Under the pieces are notes generated by a model, which did no database searches, was not told the DNA's origin, and worked only from the letters and a program-made list of their open reading frames with translations. From positions 930,001 to 994,000 of the forward strand of contig NZ_WWGH01000001.1 in assembly GCF_009865135.1 (NCBI RefSeq): a stretch of 64,000 nucleotides of DNA, read 5' to 3'. Below, one piece after another: positions 43,295 to 55,010 of this stretch. Position 1 is the stretch's first letter. Every line of letters begins with the position of its first letter. Position numbers and translations under genes: made by a program. Source of the stretch: Streptomyces sp. SID8374 (GTDB taxonomy: Bacteria; Actinomycetota; Actinomycetes; Streptomycetales; Streptomycetaceae).

Positions 43295-44167
43295 GTGACG
43301 GACTCTATGGCCGACATTGCACGCGTCGGGGTGGTGGGCTGTGGCCAGATGGGCGCAGGTATCGCGGAGGTGTGCGCGCGCAGCGGCCTCGAAGTGAAGG
43401 TCGCCGAGACCACCGGCGAGGCGCTGGAGATCGGCCGCACCCGGCTGCACAACTCCCTCTCGAAGGCCGCCGAACGCGGCAAGATCACCGAGCAGGAGCG
43501 GGACGAGACCCTCGGCCGCCTCAGCTTCACCACCGACCTCGGGGAGTTCGCCGACCGCGACCTCGTCATCGAGGCCGTCGTGGAGAACGAGCAGGTCAAG
43601 ACGGAGATCTTCCAGGTCCTGGACCAGGTGGTGACCCGGCAGGACGCGATCCTCGCCTCCAACACCTCCTCCATCCCGCTGGTGAAGCTGGCCGTGGCGA
43701 CCTCGCGCCCGGACCGGGTCATCGGCATCCACTTCTTCAACCCGGCGCCGGTCCAGAAGCTGGTGGAGCTGATCCCGGCGCTGACCACGTCGGACGAGAC
43801 GATCGCGCGCGCCGAGGCCGTCGTCCAGGACGTGCTGGGCAAGCACCCGATCCGCGCCCAGGACCGGTCCGGCTTCGTCGTCAACGCGCTGCTGATCCCG
43901 TACCTGCTCTCGGCGATCCGGATGTTCGAGTCGGGCATCGCGAGCCGCGAGGACATCGACAACGGCATGGAGATGGGCTGCGCCCACCCGATGGGCCCGC
44001 TGAAGCTCGCGGACCTGATCGGCCTGGACACCGTGGCCTCGGTCGCCGATTCGATGTACGCCGAGTACAAGGAGCCGCTGTACGCCGCTCCCCCGCTGCT
44101 CCAGCGCATGGTCGACGCGGGCCGCCTCGGCCGCAAGACGGGGTCGGGCTTCTACCCGTACGCCTGA
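43295..44167 (+). CDS. 3-hydroxybutyryl-CoA dehydrogenase
   Basis: The 290-residue NAD(P)-dependent enzyme oxidises 3-hydroxybutyryl-CoA in fatty-acid and butyrate metabolism. The N-terminal Rossmann motif is GVVGCGQMGAGIAEV, ASNTSSIP and GIHFFNPAPVQKLVELI follow, and the C-terminal helical domain contains MEMGCAHPMGPLKLADLIGLD. The GTG at 43295 is preferred because AAAGG precedes it; ATG at 43307 is possible. A terminator follows. No ester or thiolase genes are nearby. Confidence 0.94.
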   Translation: MTDSMADIARVGVVGCGQMGAGIAEVCARSGLEVKVAETTGEALEIGRTRLHNSLSKAAERGKITEQERDETLGRLSFTTDLGEFADRDLVIEAVVENEQVKTEIFQVLDQVVTRQDAILASNTSSIPLVKLAVATSRPDRVIGIHFFNPAPVQKLVELIPALTTSDETIARAEAVVQDVLGKHPIRAQDRSGFVVNALLIPYLLSAIRMFESGIASREDIDNGMEMGCAHPMGPLKLADLIGLDTVASVADSMYAEYKEPLYAAPPLLQRMVDAGRLGRKTGSGFYPYA

Positions 44168-44185
44168 CTCCCCCCGTCACTTCGT

Positions 44186-44218
44186 GGAGCCGGTCCCGGA
44201 CACCCCGGGACCGGCTCC
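44186..44218. terminator. Terminator after hydroxybutyryl-CoA dehydrogenase
   Basis: GGAGCCGGTCCCGG (44186-44199) and CCGGGACCGGCTCC (44205-44218) form a perfect 14-bp stem between convergent genes. Confidence 0.85.
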
Positions 44219-44236
44219 TCGTGCGTACAGAACCGG

Positions 44237-44764
44237 TCAGAGCCGCAGGTGGTGCAGCATCAGCAGCGCCGCCGCCATGTTCGCCGCCGGCACCTCGCCC
44301 CGGGCGATCATGTCCGGAACCAGCTTCAGCGGTATCCACTCACGGCGTGAGGACTCGAAGGCGTCCTGCGGAGGGCCCGTGTACTGCGCCTCCTCCGCCC
44401 AGTAGAGGTGGTGGCGGGCGTCGGTGAGGCCGTTGGCGGGCTCCACGGTGAGCAGCGGGCGCAGCGGGCCCGGCCGCCAGCCGGTCTCCTCCTCCATCTC
44501 GCGGGCCGCCGCGGCCGCGATGTCCTCGCCGTCCTCGACGACCCCCGCGGCCAGCTCCCACCCCCAGCTGTCGGTGATGAACCGGTGGCGCCAGAGCAGC
44601 AGCACCTCGTCCGCCGCGTTGACGACGGTGGCCGCGGCGACGGGCCGCAGCCGGATGACGTAGTGGTCGAGGTGGCTGCCGTCGGGCAGCTCCACATCGG
44701 CCAGGTTCACCCGGAACCAACGGTTCTGATACACATTCTGTTCGCTTAAGTTCGTCCACTGCAC
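44237..44764 (-). CDS. Nudix hydrolase
   Basis: The 175-residue protein carries the Nudix box in two parts, GVVEDGEDIAAAAAREMEEE and then TGW, which matches GX5EX7REUXEEXGU. The fold resembles ADP-ribose/nucleotide pyrophosphatases. GTG at 44764 is chosen because AAAGGCGG precedes it; the frame extends upstream. It lies 86 bases past the NsdA-like gene on the same strand and may be co-expressed. The substrate is unknown. Confidence 0.85.
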   Translation of the reverse strand: MQWTNLSEQNVYQNRWFRVNLADVELPDGSHLDHYVIRLRPVAAATVVNAADEVLLLWRHRFITDSWGWELAAGVVEDGEDIAAAAAREMEEETGWRPGPLRPLLTVEPANGLTDARHHLYWAEEAQYTGPPQDAFESSRREWIPLKLVPDMIARGEVPAANMAAALLMLHHLRL

Positions 44765-44850
44765 GGTTCTGCCGCCTTTCGACATGTTGGGGGCAACATG
44801 CCAGCAGGGTCGGCCGCGAAGCGGAACGAGCGGCGGGTGCGCGGCGGAGC

Positions 44851-46200
44851 TCACAGGGGCACGCGGAGCGCCCCGCCGATCACATCGGCCGTCTGTACGG
44901 CGTCGGCGCAGCCGCTCTCCGCCAGCTCCCGCCGCACCTGGCGCAGCCGGTCGCGCAGCCGCTGGGACTCCATGCCCCGGGCGCGCTCGGCCATTTCGGC
45001 GGCGGTCCCGGCCGCGCGGTCCGGCTCGCCCTGGAGCAGTTCGATATGGCTGAGCATCGCCAGTCGGTGCACGCGCCCCCGGTCGTGCGCCGGGGCGCGC
45101 ACGGCGGAGGCCGCGTGCTCCCGTGCCGCGGGCAGATCCCCGAGGCTGAGCAGCGCCTCCGCCACCTGGACGTCGACCAGCCCCGGCTGGACGTACCCGG
45201 TCTCGTCGGGCTCCCGCCCGGTGTGGATCCGGCCCGCCTGCGCCTCGGCCCGCCCGATGCGGGCCCGGGCCGCCGCCGCGTCGCCGAGGTGGGCGTACGC
45301 CTTGGCCTGCATGGCGTGCAGATCGGCGGCGAGCGCCGGGGTGATGTGGTCCCCGGCGGCCCGCAGCGCCGCTTCGGCGAAGGCGATGGAGCGGCGGTGG
45401 TCGCCGAGGAAGAGGGACTGGGTGGTCAGCAGGGCGATCACATAGCCGCCGAGCGCGCGGTCGCCGCTGGACTTGGCGAGCCGCAGCGCCTGGTGGAAGT
45501 AGCGCTGGGCGAGGCCGTGGGCGTCGGAGTCGTACGCGCAGATGCCGGCCACCGCCACCAGCGCGGCCGTCGCCCGGTGCAGGCGGCGGCCGAGCGCGTC
45601 GCTGTGGCCGCCGCGCAGCAGGGGTGCGGCCTCGGCGTTGAGGAAGCGGACGATGCGGGGTCTGGTAGCGATGCCGCCCGCCTTGCGGTACATCTGCTCG
45701 TAGTGGTCGCGGGCGGAGCGGAGCGTCTCTATGTCGGCCATGCTGACGCGGCCGGGGCCCGGGCGGGAGACGTCGGTGTCCTCCGGAGGGTTCTCCCACT
45801 CCCAGACCGGCATCACCGCCGTGGTGCCGGTGACGGCGGGGACGGTGGCCAGGTGGGGGCGCTGCTGTTCGTCCGAGCGCCAGAGCGCCGTGGCCCGGTC
45901 GACGAAGCCGGAGAGGGTAGCGCTGTGCGGTGCGCTCTCGGTGCCGTGGCCGCCGAAGACGCCCATGCCGATGTCGTCCAGCGCGACCGGGCGGCCCAGC
46001 CGGCCGCCCAGCACCTCGCAGATCAGGTCCGGCACCTGGCCGCGCGGGCGCTGGCCCTTCAGCCAGCGGGAGACCGCGGTGTGTTCGTACCGCAGGGTCA
46101 GGCCGCGTGTCCGGCCCGCCCGGTTGACGTGACCGGCGAGCCCCGCCCGGGACATCCCGGCCTCGTCGATCAGGGATTCGAGCAGGACATTCGGCTCCAT
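44851..46200 (-). CDS. NsdA-like HTH-TPR regulatory protein
   Basis: The 449-residue protein has an N-terminal HTH-like region, AGLAGHVNRAGRTRGLTL then YEHTAVSRWLKGQRPRG and VPDLICEVLGGRLGR. It is followed by TPR-like helices from about residue 220 to the end, for instance AQRYFHQALRLAKSSGDRAL and RRSIAFAEAALRAAGDH. This layout matches a Streptomyces family that includes NsdA, a negative regulator of development and antibiotic production. ATG at 46200 follows GGGGGG. A small inverted repeat lies upstream. Whether it acts as NsdA does is not shown. Confidence 0.78.
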   Translation of the reverse strand: MEPNVLLESLIDEAGMSRAGLAGHVNRAGRTRGLTLRYEHTAVSRWLKGQRPRGQVPDLICEVLGGRLGRPVALDDIGMGVFGGHGTESAPHSATLSGFVDRATALWRSDEQQRPHLATVPAVTGTTAVMPVWEWENPPEDTDVSRPGPGRVSMADIETLRSARDHYEQMYRKAGGIATRPRIVRFLNAEAAPLLRGGHSDALGRRLHRATAALVAVAGICAYDSDAHGLAQRYFHQALRLAKSSGDRALGGYVIALLTTQSLFLGDHRRSIAFAEAALRAAGDHITPALAADLHAMQAKAYAHLGDAAAARARIGRAEAQAGRIHTGREPDETGYVQPGLVDVQVAEALLSLGDLPAAREHAASAVRAPAHDRGRVHRLAMLSHIELLQGEPDRAAGTAAEMAERARGMESQRLRDRLRQVRRELAESGCADAVQTADVIGGALRVPL

Positions 46201-46243
46201 GGTCCCCCCAGGTGCGTGTCGCAATGAGCCTAGTCCAGCACGT

Positions 46244-46260
46244 TTCACACGGGGTGTGAA
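46244..46260. promoter_or_regulatory. Inverted repeat upstream of NsdA-like gene
   Basis: TTCACAC-GGG-GTGTGAA is a perfect 17-bp palindrome near the -35 of a candidate promoter with TAGGCT as -10 (minus strand). It may be an autoregulatory operator. The rest of 46261-46562 holds no feature that I can support. Confidence 0.45.
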
Positions 46261-46562
46261 CGGAATGCCCGAACCGTCGGGCTGTGCACCCTGCCGCGCC
46301 GGGGCGGGGCTCGGTTGAATGAGCTCCTCGCAAGAGGCGGCCGGGTCGTCGGCTCCCCCTCGTAACGGTTGACGACCCGCACCCGCGTCCGTCCGCACCG
46401 CCGGCCTGCCCGACACTCCGTGGCCGTGCGGACGGGCGCCGGATCGCACGACCCACTGCCCAACGACGAAGGAGGGTGGCTGCGGGCCGGGGCCGGAACC
46501 GCGCTTCCTCCCGGTTCCGTGTCCGGTCCGCGTGCGGTCCCCCAGCCGCCCGGCGGGACAAC

Positions 46563-46601
46563 GAGAAGGGGCGTACCCGGTGGCCGGATACGCCCCTTCT
46601 C
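46563..46601 (-). terminator. Terminator after pheT
   Basis: GAGAAGGGGCGTA and TACGCCCCTTCTC form a perfect 13-bp stem 16 bases past the pheT stop. Confidence 0.85.
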
Positions 46602-46616
46602 AACGCCCAGGGGGTG

Positions 46617-49129
46617 TTACGCCCCGCGCAGCACCGCGCCCGTGCGCTCGGCGGCCAGGGCCACCGCGCTGTCGCGGGCGGCCGAGGCCTCGTCCACGGT
46701 CAGCGTGCGGTCGGCGGCGCGGAAGCGGAGCGCGTACGCCAGGGACTTGTTGCCCTCGCCGATCTGCTCGCCGGTGAAGACGTCGAACAGCCGCAGCGAT
46801 TCGAGGAGTTCACCCGCGCCCTCGCGCAGCGCCCGCTCCACGTCGGCGGCCGGGACGTCCCCGGCGACGACGAGCGCGACATCCTGGGTCGCCACCGGGA
46901 AGGTGGAGATCCGGGGCGCCTGGAGCGCTCCGTCGACGGCCCGCTCCAGGACGTCCAACTCGACCTCGGCGGCACAGGTCCGCTCGGGCAGGTGGAGCGC
47001 CTTGATGACGCGCGGGTGGAGTTCGCCCGCGTGTCCGAAGAGGGTCTCCTCGCCGTCCACGGTGACGTACAGCGCGGCGCAGCGGCCCGGGTGCCACGGG
47101 GCGTGCTGGTCGGCGCGGACGGTGACCTCCACGCCGGCCTCGGCCGCGATGGACCGGGCGGCCTCGACGGCGTCCGCCCAGGTCGCCGGGGTGCCCTTGC
47201 CCCACCAGCCGGCCTGCTCGCGGGCGCCCGCGAGGACGACGGCGGCGCGGCGCGGCTGACGCGGGAGGGCCGCGTCGAGACCGGCGATCTCCTCGTCGGT
47301 GGGACGGCGGTCGACGGGCAGCCGGACGGCGGCCGTCTCCTCACCCGTGGGCCGGAAGACGAGCCCCGTCTCGAAGAGGGCGAGGTCGTGGCTGCCCCGG
47401 CCGTCGTTGCGCCGCAGCGCGCCGAGGAGGCCCGGCAGCAGCGTGGTGCGCAGCGCCGGCTCCTCGTCGGAGAGCGGGTTGACGAGCTTGACCGTGCGGC
47501 GGCGGTCGTCGTCCGCCTCCAGGCCGAGCTGGTCCAGGACCGCGTCGCCGATGAACGGGTAGTTCAGCGCCTCGACGTACCCGGCTCCGGCCAGCGCCCG
47601 GCCGATGCGGCGGTGCAGCCGCTGGCGGTCGGTGAGACCGCGGCCGGAGGGGGGCGTCGGCAGGGTGGAGGGCAGGTTCTCGTAGCCCTCCAGGCGGATG
47701 ACCTCTTCGGCCAGGTCGTTCGGCTCGTTCAGGTCGGGCCGCCAGGACGGGACGGTGACGATCAGCTCGTCCTGCCCGTAGACGTCGCAGCCGACCTCCT
47801 GGAGGCGGCGGACGACGGTCTCGCGCCCGTACTCCACACCGGCCACCTTGTCGGGGTGGTTCGCCGGCATGGCGATGGTGCGCGGGGCGTGGGGCGAGGT
47901 GATCTCGGTGACCCCGGCCTCGGCGGTGCCGCCCGCGAGGAGGACCAGCAGGTCCACCGTGCGCTGCGCGGCAGCGGCGGCGGCCTGCGGGTCGACACCG
48001 CGCTCGAAGCGCTTGGACGCCTCGGAGGACAGCTTGTGGCGGCGCGCGGTGCGGGCGATCGAGATCGCGTCGAAGTGCGCGGCCTCGATGACGACCTCGG
48101 TGGTGAGCGCGTGCTCGCCGTCCGCGTCGGCGATCTCGGTGTTGGCGCCGCCCATGACGCCCGCGAGGCCGATCGGCCCGCGGTTGTCGGTGATGACCAG
48201 GTCCTCGGCGTCCAGCACGCGGACGGTGCCGTCCAGCGTGGTGAGCTTCTCGCCCTGGGTGGCGCGGCGCACGCCGATCGGCCCGTCGACCCGGTTGCGG
48301 TCGTAGGCGTGCAGCGGCTGGCCGAGCTCCAGCATCACGTAGTTGGTGATGTCGACGGCCAGCGAGATCGGCCGCATCCCGGCCTTCTGGAGGCGGCGCT
48401 GCATCCAGATCGGGGAGCGGGCCTCGGGCTGGAGACCGGTCACGGTGCGCGCGGTGAAGCGGTCGCAGCCGATCGGGTCGGAGATCTGGACCGGGTAGCC
48501 GTACGCGTTGGGCGCGGGCACGTCCAGGAGTGCCGGGTCGCGCAGCGGCAGCCCGTACGCGATGGCGGTCTCGCGGGCGACACCGCGCATCGAGAGGCAG
48601 TAGCCCCGGTCCGGGGTGACGGCGATGTCGAGGACCTCGTCGACGAGCTGGAGCAGCTCGATGGCGTCGGTGCCGACCTCGTGCTCGGGCGGCAGCACGA
48701 TGATGCCGTGCGTGCCGTCGTCGCCCATGCCGAGCTCGTCGGTGGAGCAGATCATGCCGTGCGAGGTCTTGCCGTACGTCTTGCGGGCGGCGATCGCGAA
48801 GTCGCCGGGCAGGACCGCGCCCGGGAGGACCACGACGACCTTGTCGCCGACCGAGAAGTTACGAGCGCCGCAGACGATCTCCTGCGGTTCGCCGGTGCCG
48901 TTGGCGGTGCCGACGTCGACCGTGCAGAAGCGGATGGGCTTCTTGAACCCCTCCAGCTCCTCGATGGTCAGGACCTGTCCGACGACCAGGGGGCCCTTGA
49001 GACCCGCGCCGATCTGCTCGACGGTCTCGACCTCCAGGCCGACGGAGACGAGCTTGGCCTGTACGTCACGGCCGGTCTCCGTCGCCGGCAGGTCGACGTA
49101 CTCCCGCAGCCAGGAAAGCGGGACGCGCA

Positions 49130-49130
<1 letters not shown>
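46617..49130 (-). CDS. pheT: Phenylalanyl-tRNA synthetase beta subunit
   Basis: The 837-residue subunit has the full set of domains: the N-terminal EMAP-like tRNA-binding domain (around residues 40-150), B1-B5 domains ([35 protein letters not shown]), and the C-terminal ferredoxin-like anticodon-binding domain ending in [17 protein letters not shown]. With PheS it charges tRNA-Phe and edits tyrosine in B3/B4. The ATG overlaps the pheS stop by one base (TGATG), so it is cotranslated. Confidence 0.98.
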
Positions 49131-51582
<2,452 letters not shown>

Positions 51583-51754
51583 TATCCCGTATCCCCACCT
51601 CTCGAACCGGTGCAGTGGGCGCCCGAGTTCGTCACCCTACTAGCCGTCGGTGAACCGGCGACACCCTGCGGGGGCGCGCGGTGGGAGTGCGCCGGTGGGC
51701 GGGAAAGCGGAATGGCCGGGACCGATCGCTGACGGGCCGTCGGAGGGCCCGGAG

Positions 51755-52600
51755 TTACGCCTCGGGGGCTCGGCGCGGGCGCTGGGCGCGGGCGGACGCG
51801 TAGAGGCAGACGGCGGCCGCGGTGGCCAGGTTGAGGCTCTCCGCCTTGCCGTGGATCGGGACGCGGACGACGGCGTCGGCGAGCGCCCGGGTCTCCTCGG
51901 GCAGCCCCCAGGCCTCGTTGCCGAAGACCCAGGCGGTGGGCCCGCCCATGGTGCCCGCGTCCAGCTCGTCGTCCAGGTCGTCGTCCCCGGCCCCGTCGGC
52001 GGCGAGGATGCGCACCCCGGCGTCCCGGAGCCCCTGCACGGCCTGGTCGACGGGGACGCCGACGGCGACGGGCAGGTGGAAGAGCGAACCGACCGACGCC
52101 CGTACGGACTTGGGGTTGTACAGGTCCACCGAGGCGTCGGTCAGGACCACGGCGTCGGCCCCGGCCGCGTCGGCGCAGCGCAGTACCGTACCGGCGTTCC
52201 CCGGGTCGCGGACGTTGGCCAGAACGGCCACCAGGGTGGGCTTCGCGTCGAGGATCTCTTGGAACGGGGAGTCCAGGAAGCGGCAGACGCCGATGAGGCC
52301 CTGCGGGGTGACGGTCTGCGAGACGTCCGCGAGGACGTCGTCGCCGGCCAGGTGGACCCGGGCCCCCGCCGCGTGGGCGGCGTCGACGATGTCGGCGTAC
52401 CGGTCGGCGGCCTCGGGGGTGGCGAAGAGCTCCAGGAGGGTCGGCTCGCCGTCGCCGCCCCGGTGGGCGGCTGCCTCGCGTACGGCCTGGGGCCCCTCGG
52501 CGATGAACCTGCGCTCCTTGCCGCGGAAGTTGCGGCGGGCCAGCCGGCGGGCGGCGGCGACGCGCGGGGAGCGCGGGGAGATCAGTTCGGGGGTGCCCAT
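51755..52600 (-). CDS. SpoU/TrmH family RNA 2'-O-methyltransferase
   Basis: The 281-residue enzyme has an N-terminal RNA-binding part (RRLARRNFRGKERRFIAEG) and the SpoU knot: motif 1 LANVRDPGNAGTVLRCADAAG, motif 2 VFGNEAWGL, motif 3 VRVPIHGKAESLNLATAAAV. It methylates a ribose in rRNA or tRNA; the target is not decided by sequence. It sits between rplT and the histidine kinase. Confidence 0.92.
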   Translation of the reverse strand: MGTPELISPRSPRVAAARRLARRNFRGKERRFIAEGPQAVREAAAHRGGDGEPTLLELFATPEAADRYADIVDAAHAAGARVHLAGDDVLADVSQTVTPQGLIGVCRFLDSPFQEILDAKPTLVAVLANVRDPGNAGTVLRCADAAGADAVVLTDASVDLYNPKSVRASVGSLFHLPVAVGVPVDQAVQGLRDAGVRILAADGAGDDDLDDELDAGTMGGPTAWVFGNEAWGLPEETRALADAVVRVPIHGKAESLNLATAAAVCLYASARAQRPRRAPEA

Positions 52601-52650
52601 GGTCGGCGGCGAGCCTCTCTGCGTACGTCGGTGGGGTTCAGTGGCAACGC

Positions 52651-52687
52651 ACCGGACCCGCAGACGGCGTGCGCCTGCGGGTCCGGT
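52651..52687 (-). terminator. Terminator of infC-rpmI-rplT
   Basis: ACCGGACCCGCAG and CTGCGGGTCCGGT form a perfect 13-bp stem 28 bases past rplT. Confidence 0.85.
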
Positions 52688-52714
52688 TCACGTACCTGGA
52701 AAGCGGTGCCTGGA

Positions 52715-53098
52715 TCAGGCGGCCTTCGGGGCGTTGACGTCGCTCGGGAGGGCCTTCTGAGCGACCTCGACGAGAGCGGCGAACGCGTTGGCGTCGTTGA
52801 CCGCGAGCTCGGCCAGGATCTTGCGGTCCACCTCGATGTTGGCGGCCTTCAGACCCTGGATGAGGCGGTTGTACGTCATGCCGTTCTGGCGGGCAGCGGC
52901 GTTGATGCGCTGGATCCACAGCTGACGGAAGTCGCCCTTGCGCTTCTTGCGGTCGTTGTAGTTGTAGACCAGGGAGTGGGTGACCTGCTCCTTGGCCTTG
53001 CGGTACAGACGCGAGCGCTGACCGCGGTAGCCGCTGGCGGCCTCGAGGATCGCCCTGCGCTTCTTGTGGGCGTTGACTGCCCGCTTGACGCGTGCCAC
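52715..53098 (-). CDS. rplT: 50S ribosomal protein L20
   Basis: The 127-residue protein has the L20 pattern [38 protein letters not shown] and [19 protein letters not shown]. It starts with GTG at 53098 and follows rpmI. L20 helps assemble the large subunit and in many bacteria represses this operon. A hairpin GGGCCGTG/CACGGCCC (53118-53143) sits just upstream of its ribosome site. Confidence 0.98.
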   Translation of the reverse strand: MARVKRAVNAHKKRRAILEAASGYRGQRSRLYRKAKEQVTHSLVYNYNDRKKRKGDFRQLWIQRINAAARQNGMTYNRLIQGLKAANIEVDRKILAELAVNDANAFAALVEVAQKALPSDVNAPKAA

Positions 53099-53205
53099 TT
53101 GTTAACTCCTTGTAGCGGGGCCGTGGGTGTCCTCACACGGCCCGGAAACGAATTGGTCCCGGTGTGATCGAGGTCGTGCCTCCGGCGCGAGCCGGAGGCC
53201 GGGCC

Positions 53206-53400
53206 TCACTTGCCGAGAAGCTTCTTGATCTTCTTGGCGTCGGCCGGAGCCACGACGACCGTGCCGGTCAGCGAGCGGGTCTTCTTGGACGACTTGTGCT
53301 CGAGCAGGTGGCGCTTGCCGGCCCTCTCGCGGAGCACCTTGCCGGAGCCGGTGATCTTGAAGCGCTTGCTGGCACCGCTGTGCGTCTTGTTCTTCGGCAT
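53206..53400 (-). CDS. rpmI: 50S ribosomal protein L35
   Basis: The 64-residue basic protein has the L35 pattern [20 protein letters not shown] and [15 protein letters not shown]. It lies between infC and rplT. Confidence 0.98.
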   Translation of the reverse strand: MPKNKTHSGASKRFKITGSGKVLRERAGKRHLLEHKSSKKTRSLTGTVVVAPADAKKIKKLLGK

Positions 53401-53521
53401 CGCGCCGTTCTCTCCTCGTCAGTGGCGCCCCTCACGGTGCGGGGCACCGGACTGCAGGGGCGTCAGATCTCTATGGGATTCCGGGGGGACCCGGGGGCGC
53501 CTGGATGGCGGCCCCCGAAGG

Positions 53522-54181
53522 TCACGCCTCGGAAGGTGTCTCGGCCGGAGCCTCGGCCGCTGCGGCCGGGGCCTCAGCGGTGTCACCCTCGGACGGTGCG
53601 TCGGTCGTGCCCTGACGCTCCGCCTTGCGGGCGGCCTGGGCCTCGCGGGCCTCGGCCATGGCTTCGGTCTTCTTCTTGTGCGGGCCCAGAACCATGATCA
53701 TGTTCCGGCCGTCCTGCTTCGGGTTGGACTCGATGAAGCCCAGGTCCTCCACGTCCGAAGCGAGACGCTGGAGCAGTCGGAAGCCCAGCTCCGGGCGGGA
53801 CTGCTCACGACCACGGAACATGATCGTGATCTTGACCTTGTCGCCCTGCTTGAGGAACCGGACGACGTGACCCTTCTTGGTGTCATAGTCGTGCGGGTCG
53901 ATCTTCGGCCGGAGCTTCATCTCCTTGATGACCGTGTGCGCCTGGTTCTTGCGCGCCTCACGGGCCTTCATGGCCGACTCGTACTTGAACTTCCCGTAGT
54001 CCATGAGCTTGCACACGGGCGGACGGGCTGTCGCCGCCACCTCGACCAGGTCGAGGTCATACTCCTGTGCGAGTTCCAGGGCCTTGGCAAGCGGAACAAT
54101 CCCGACCTGCTCGCCACTGGGACCGACAAGTCGGACCTCGGGAACGCGAATCCGGTCGTTGATGCGGGGCTCGGCGCTGAT
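53522..54181 (-). CDS. infC: Translation initiation factor IF-3 (ATC start)
   Basis: The 219-residue factor keeps ribosomal subunits apart and checks initiator pairing. [19 protein letters not shown] starts the N-terminal domain, [20 protein letters not shown] the linker, and [20 protein letters not shown] the C-terminal domain. An Ala/Glu-rich tail of about 35 residues is added, as in Streptomyces. The first codon at this position is ATC (54181-54179), directly after GAGGAGGATCC; no ATG, GTG or TTG is suitably placed nearby. A non-AUG start of this kind is known for infC in other bacteria, where it allows IF-3 to repress itself. Confidence 0.93.
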   Translation of the reverse strand: MSAEPRINDRIRVPEVRLVGPSGEQVGIVPLAKALELAQEYDLDLVEVAATARPPVCKLMDYGKFKYESAMKAREARKNQAHTVIKEMKLRPKIDPHDYDTKKGHVVRFLKQGDKVKITIMFRGREQSRPELGFRLLQRLASDVEDLGFIESNPKQDGRNMIMVLGPHKKKTEAMAEAREAQAARKAERQGTTDAPSEGDTAEAPAAAAEAPAETPSEA

Positions 54182-54264
54182 GGATCCTCCTCGGTAGCAC
54201 CACGCGACCGCCTGGCGGACAGCCGCGTTACGTGTGTGTCTCAAGACCAACCGCGCCGGAACGG

Positions 54265-54296
54265 CAAAAATGCCCCGGACGGGACACAGGCGGGGC
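54265..54296 (-). terminator. Terminator-like hairpin in the infC leader
   Basis: On the minus strand, GCCCCG and CGGGGC form a stem that is followed by ATTTTTGCC. It lies about 85 bases before the infC start and after the likely promoter. Its U-run makes it an unusual attenuator candidate in a GC-rich genome. Confidence 0.55.
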
Positions 54297-54478
54297 TCCT
54301 GGAACTACCGGAGCACCGCCGCGGTCAACCGCGGGGCGCATCGGGCGGCTCCATCGTCCGTACGGAACGATGGGGACCGCCTGACCGGTGACCCGCCGTC
54401 CGGTGAGGACGGCCAGGTGGGAGATCGGAGCCTCCACTTGTGGGCCGAGCACATAGGTGTCCGGCCGGTCGTTACACA

Positions 54479-54484
54479 AGGTTA
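54479..54484 (-). promoter_or_regulatory. infC: -10 box of infC operon (tentative)
   Basis: TAACCT on the minus strand would give a leader of about 290 bases. No convincing -35 is seen. Confidence 0.35.
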
Positions 54485-54568
54485 GCAGCCCGGTCGCGGG
54501 GGCGCTAATCGTCCGTCCGCGGGGCTCCCGGGGGCGGGGCCGCCACCGCCGGGCCTTATCGTGTGGGC

Positions 54569-54934
54569 ATGAGCGACGCGACCCCCACCAGCAGTGAGAA
54601 CCCCGGCTTCGACGCCATGGCCCGCGACATCGCGGAGGTCCCGGCCGTCGAGGTCATCGTGACGGTCGCCGTCAACCTGATGAGCGCGGCGGCGGTGAAG
54701 CTGGGCCTCACCGAGGAGGGCGAGGACCACAAGGACCTCGACGAGGCCCGCAAGCTGGTCCACGCCCTGGCCGGGCTGCTGGACGCCTCCACCACGGAGA
54801 TCAGCACCTTCCACGCCTCCCCGCTGCGGGACGGCCTGAAGTCGCTCCAGCTCGCCTTCCGCGAGGCCTCGCTGGTGCCGGACGAGCCGGGCCAGGGGCC
54901 GGGCGAGAAGTACACGGGCCCGGTCTACGGCTAG
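54569..54934 (+). CDS. DUF1844 domain protein
   Basis: The 121-residue protein has the DUF1844 core (AVNLMSAAAVKLGLTEEGED, LVHALAGLLDASTTE, LRDGLKSLQLAFREAS), all helical. ATG at 54569 is six bases after TATCGT, a leaderless arrangement. It is divergent from infC. The function is unknown. Confidence 0.85.
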   Translation: MSDATPTSSENPGFDAMARDIAEVPAVEVIVTVAVNLMSAAAVKLGLTEEGEDHKDLDEARKLVHALAGLLDASTTEISTFHASPLRDGLKSLQLAFREASLVPDEPGQGPGEKYTGPVYG

Positions 54935-54955
54935 GTCTTCCGTTCGTGCGTACGT

Positions 54956-54989
54956 GAGCCCGCCTCCCCCTCGTCGGGGCGGCGGGCTC
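54956..54989. terminator. Terminator between convergent genes
   Basis: GAGCCCGCC and GGCGGGCTC form a perfect stem that continues inward (CCCC/GGGG) between the DUF1844 gene and the SseB-like gene. Confidence 0.75.
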
Positions 54990-55010
54990 TCGCCTGTGCG
55001 GGTCGCGGGC

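Noticed and set aside
54228..54479. 83-codon ORF inside the infC leader
   Set aside because: It would start with TTG, has no ribosome site and no recognisable domain; likely chance frame in the leader.
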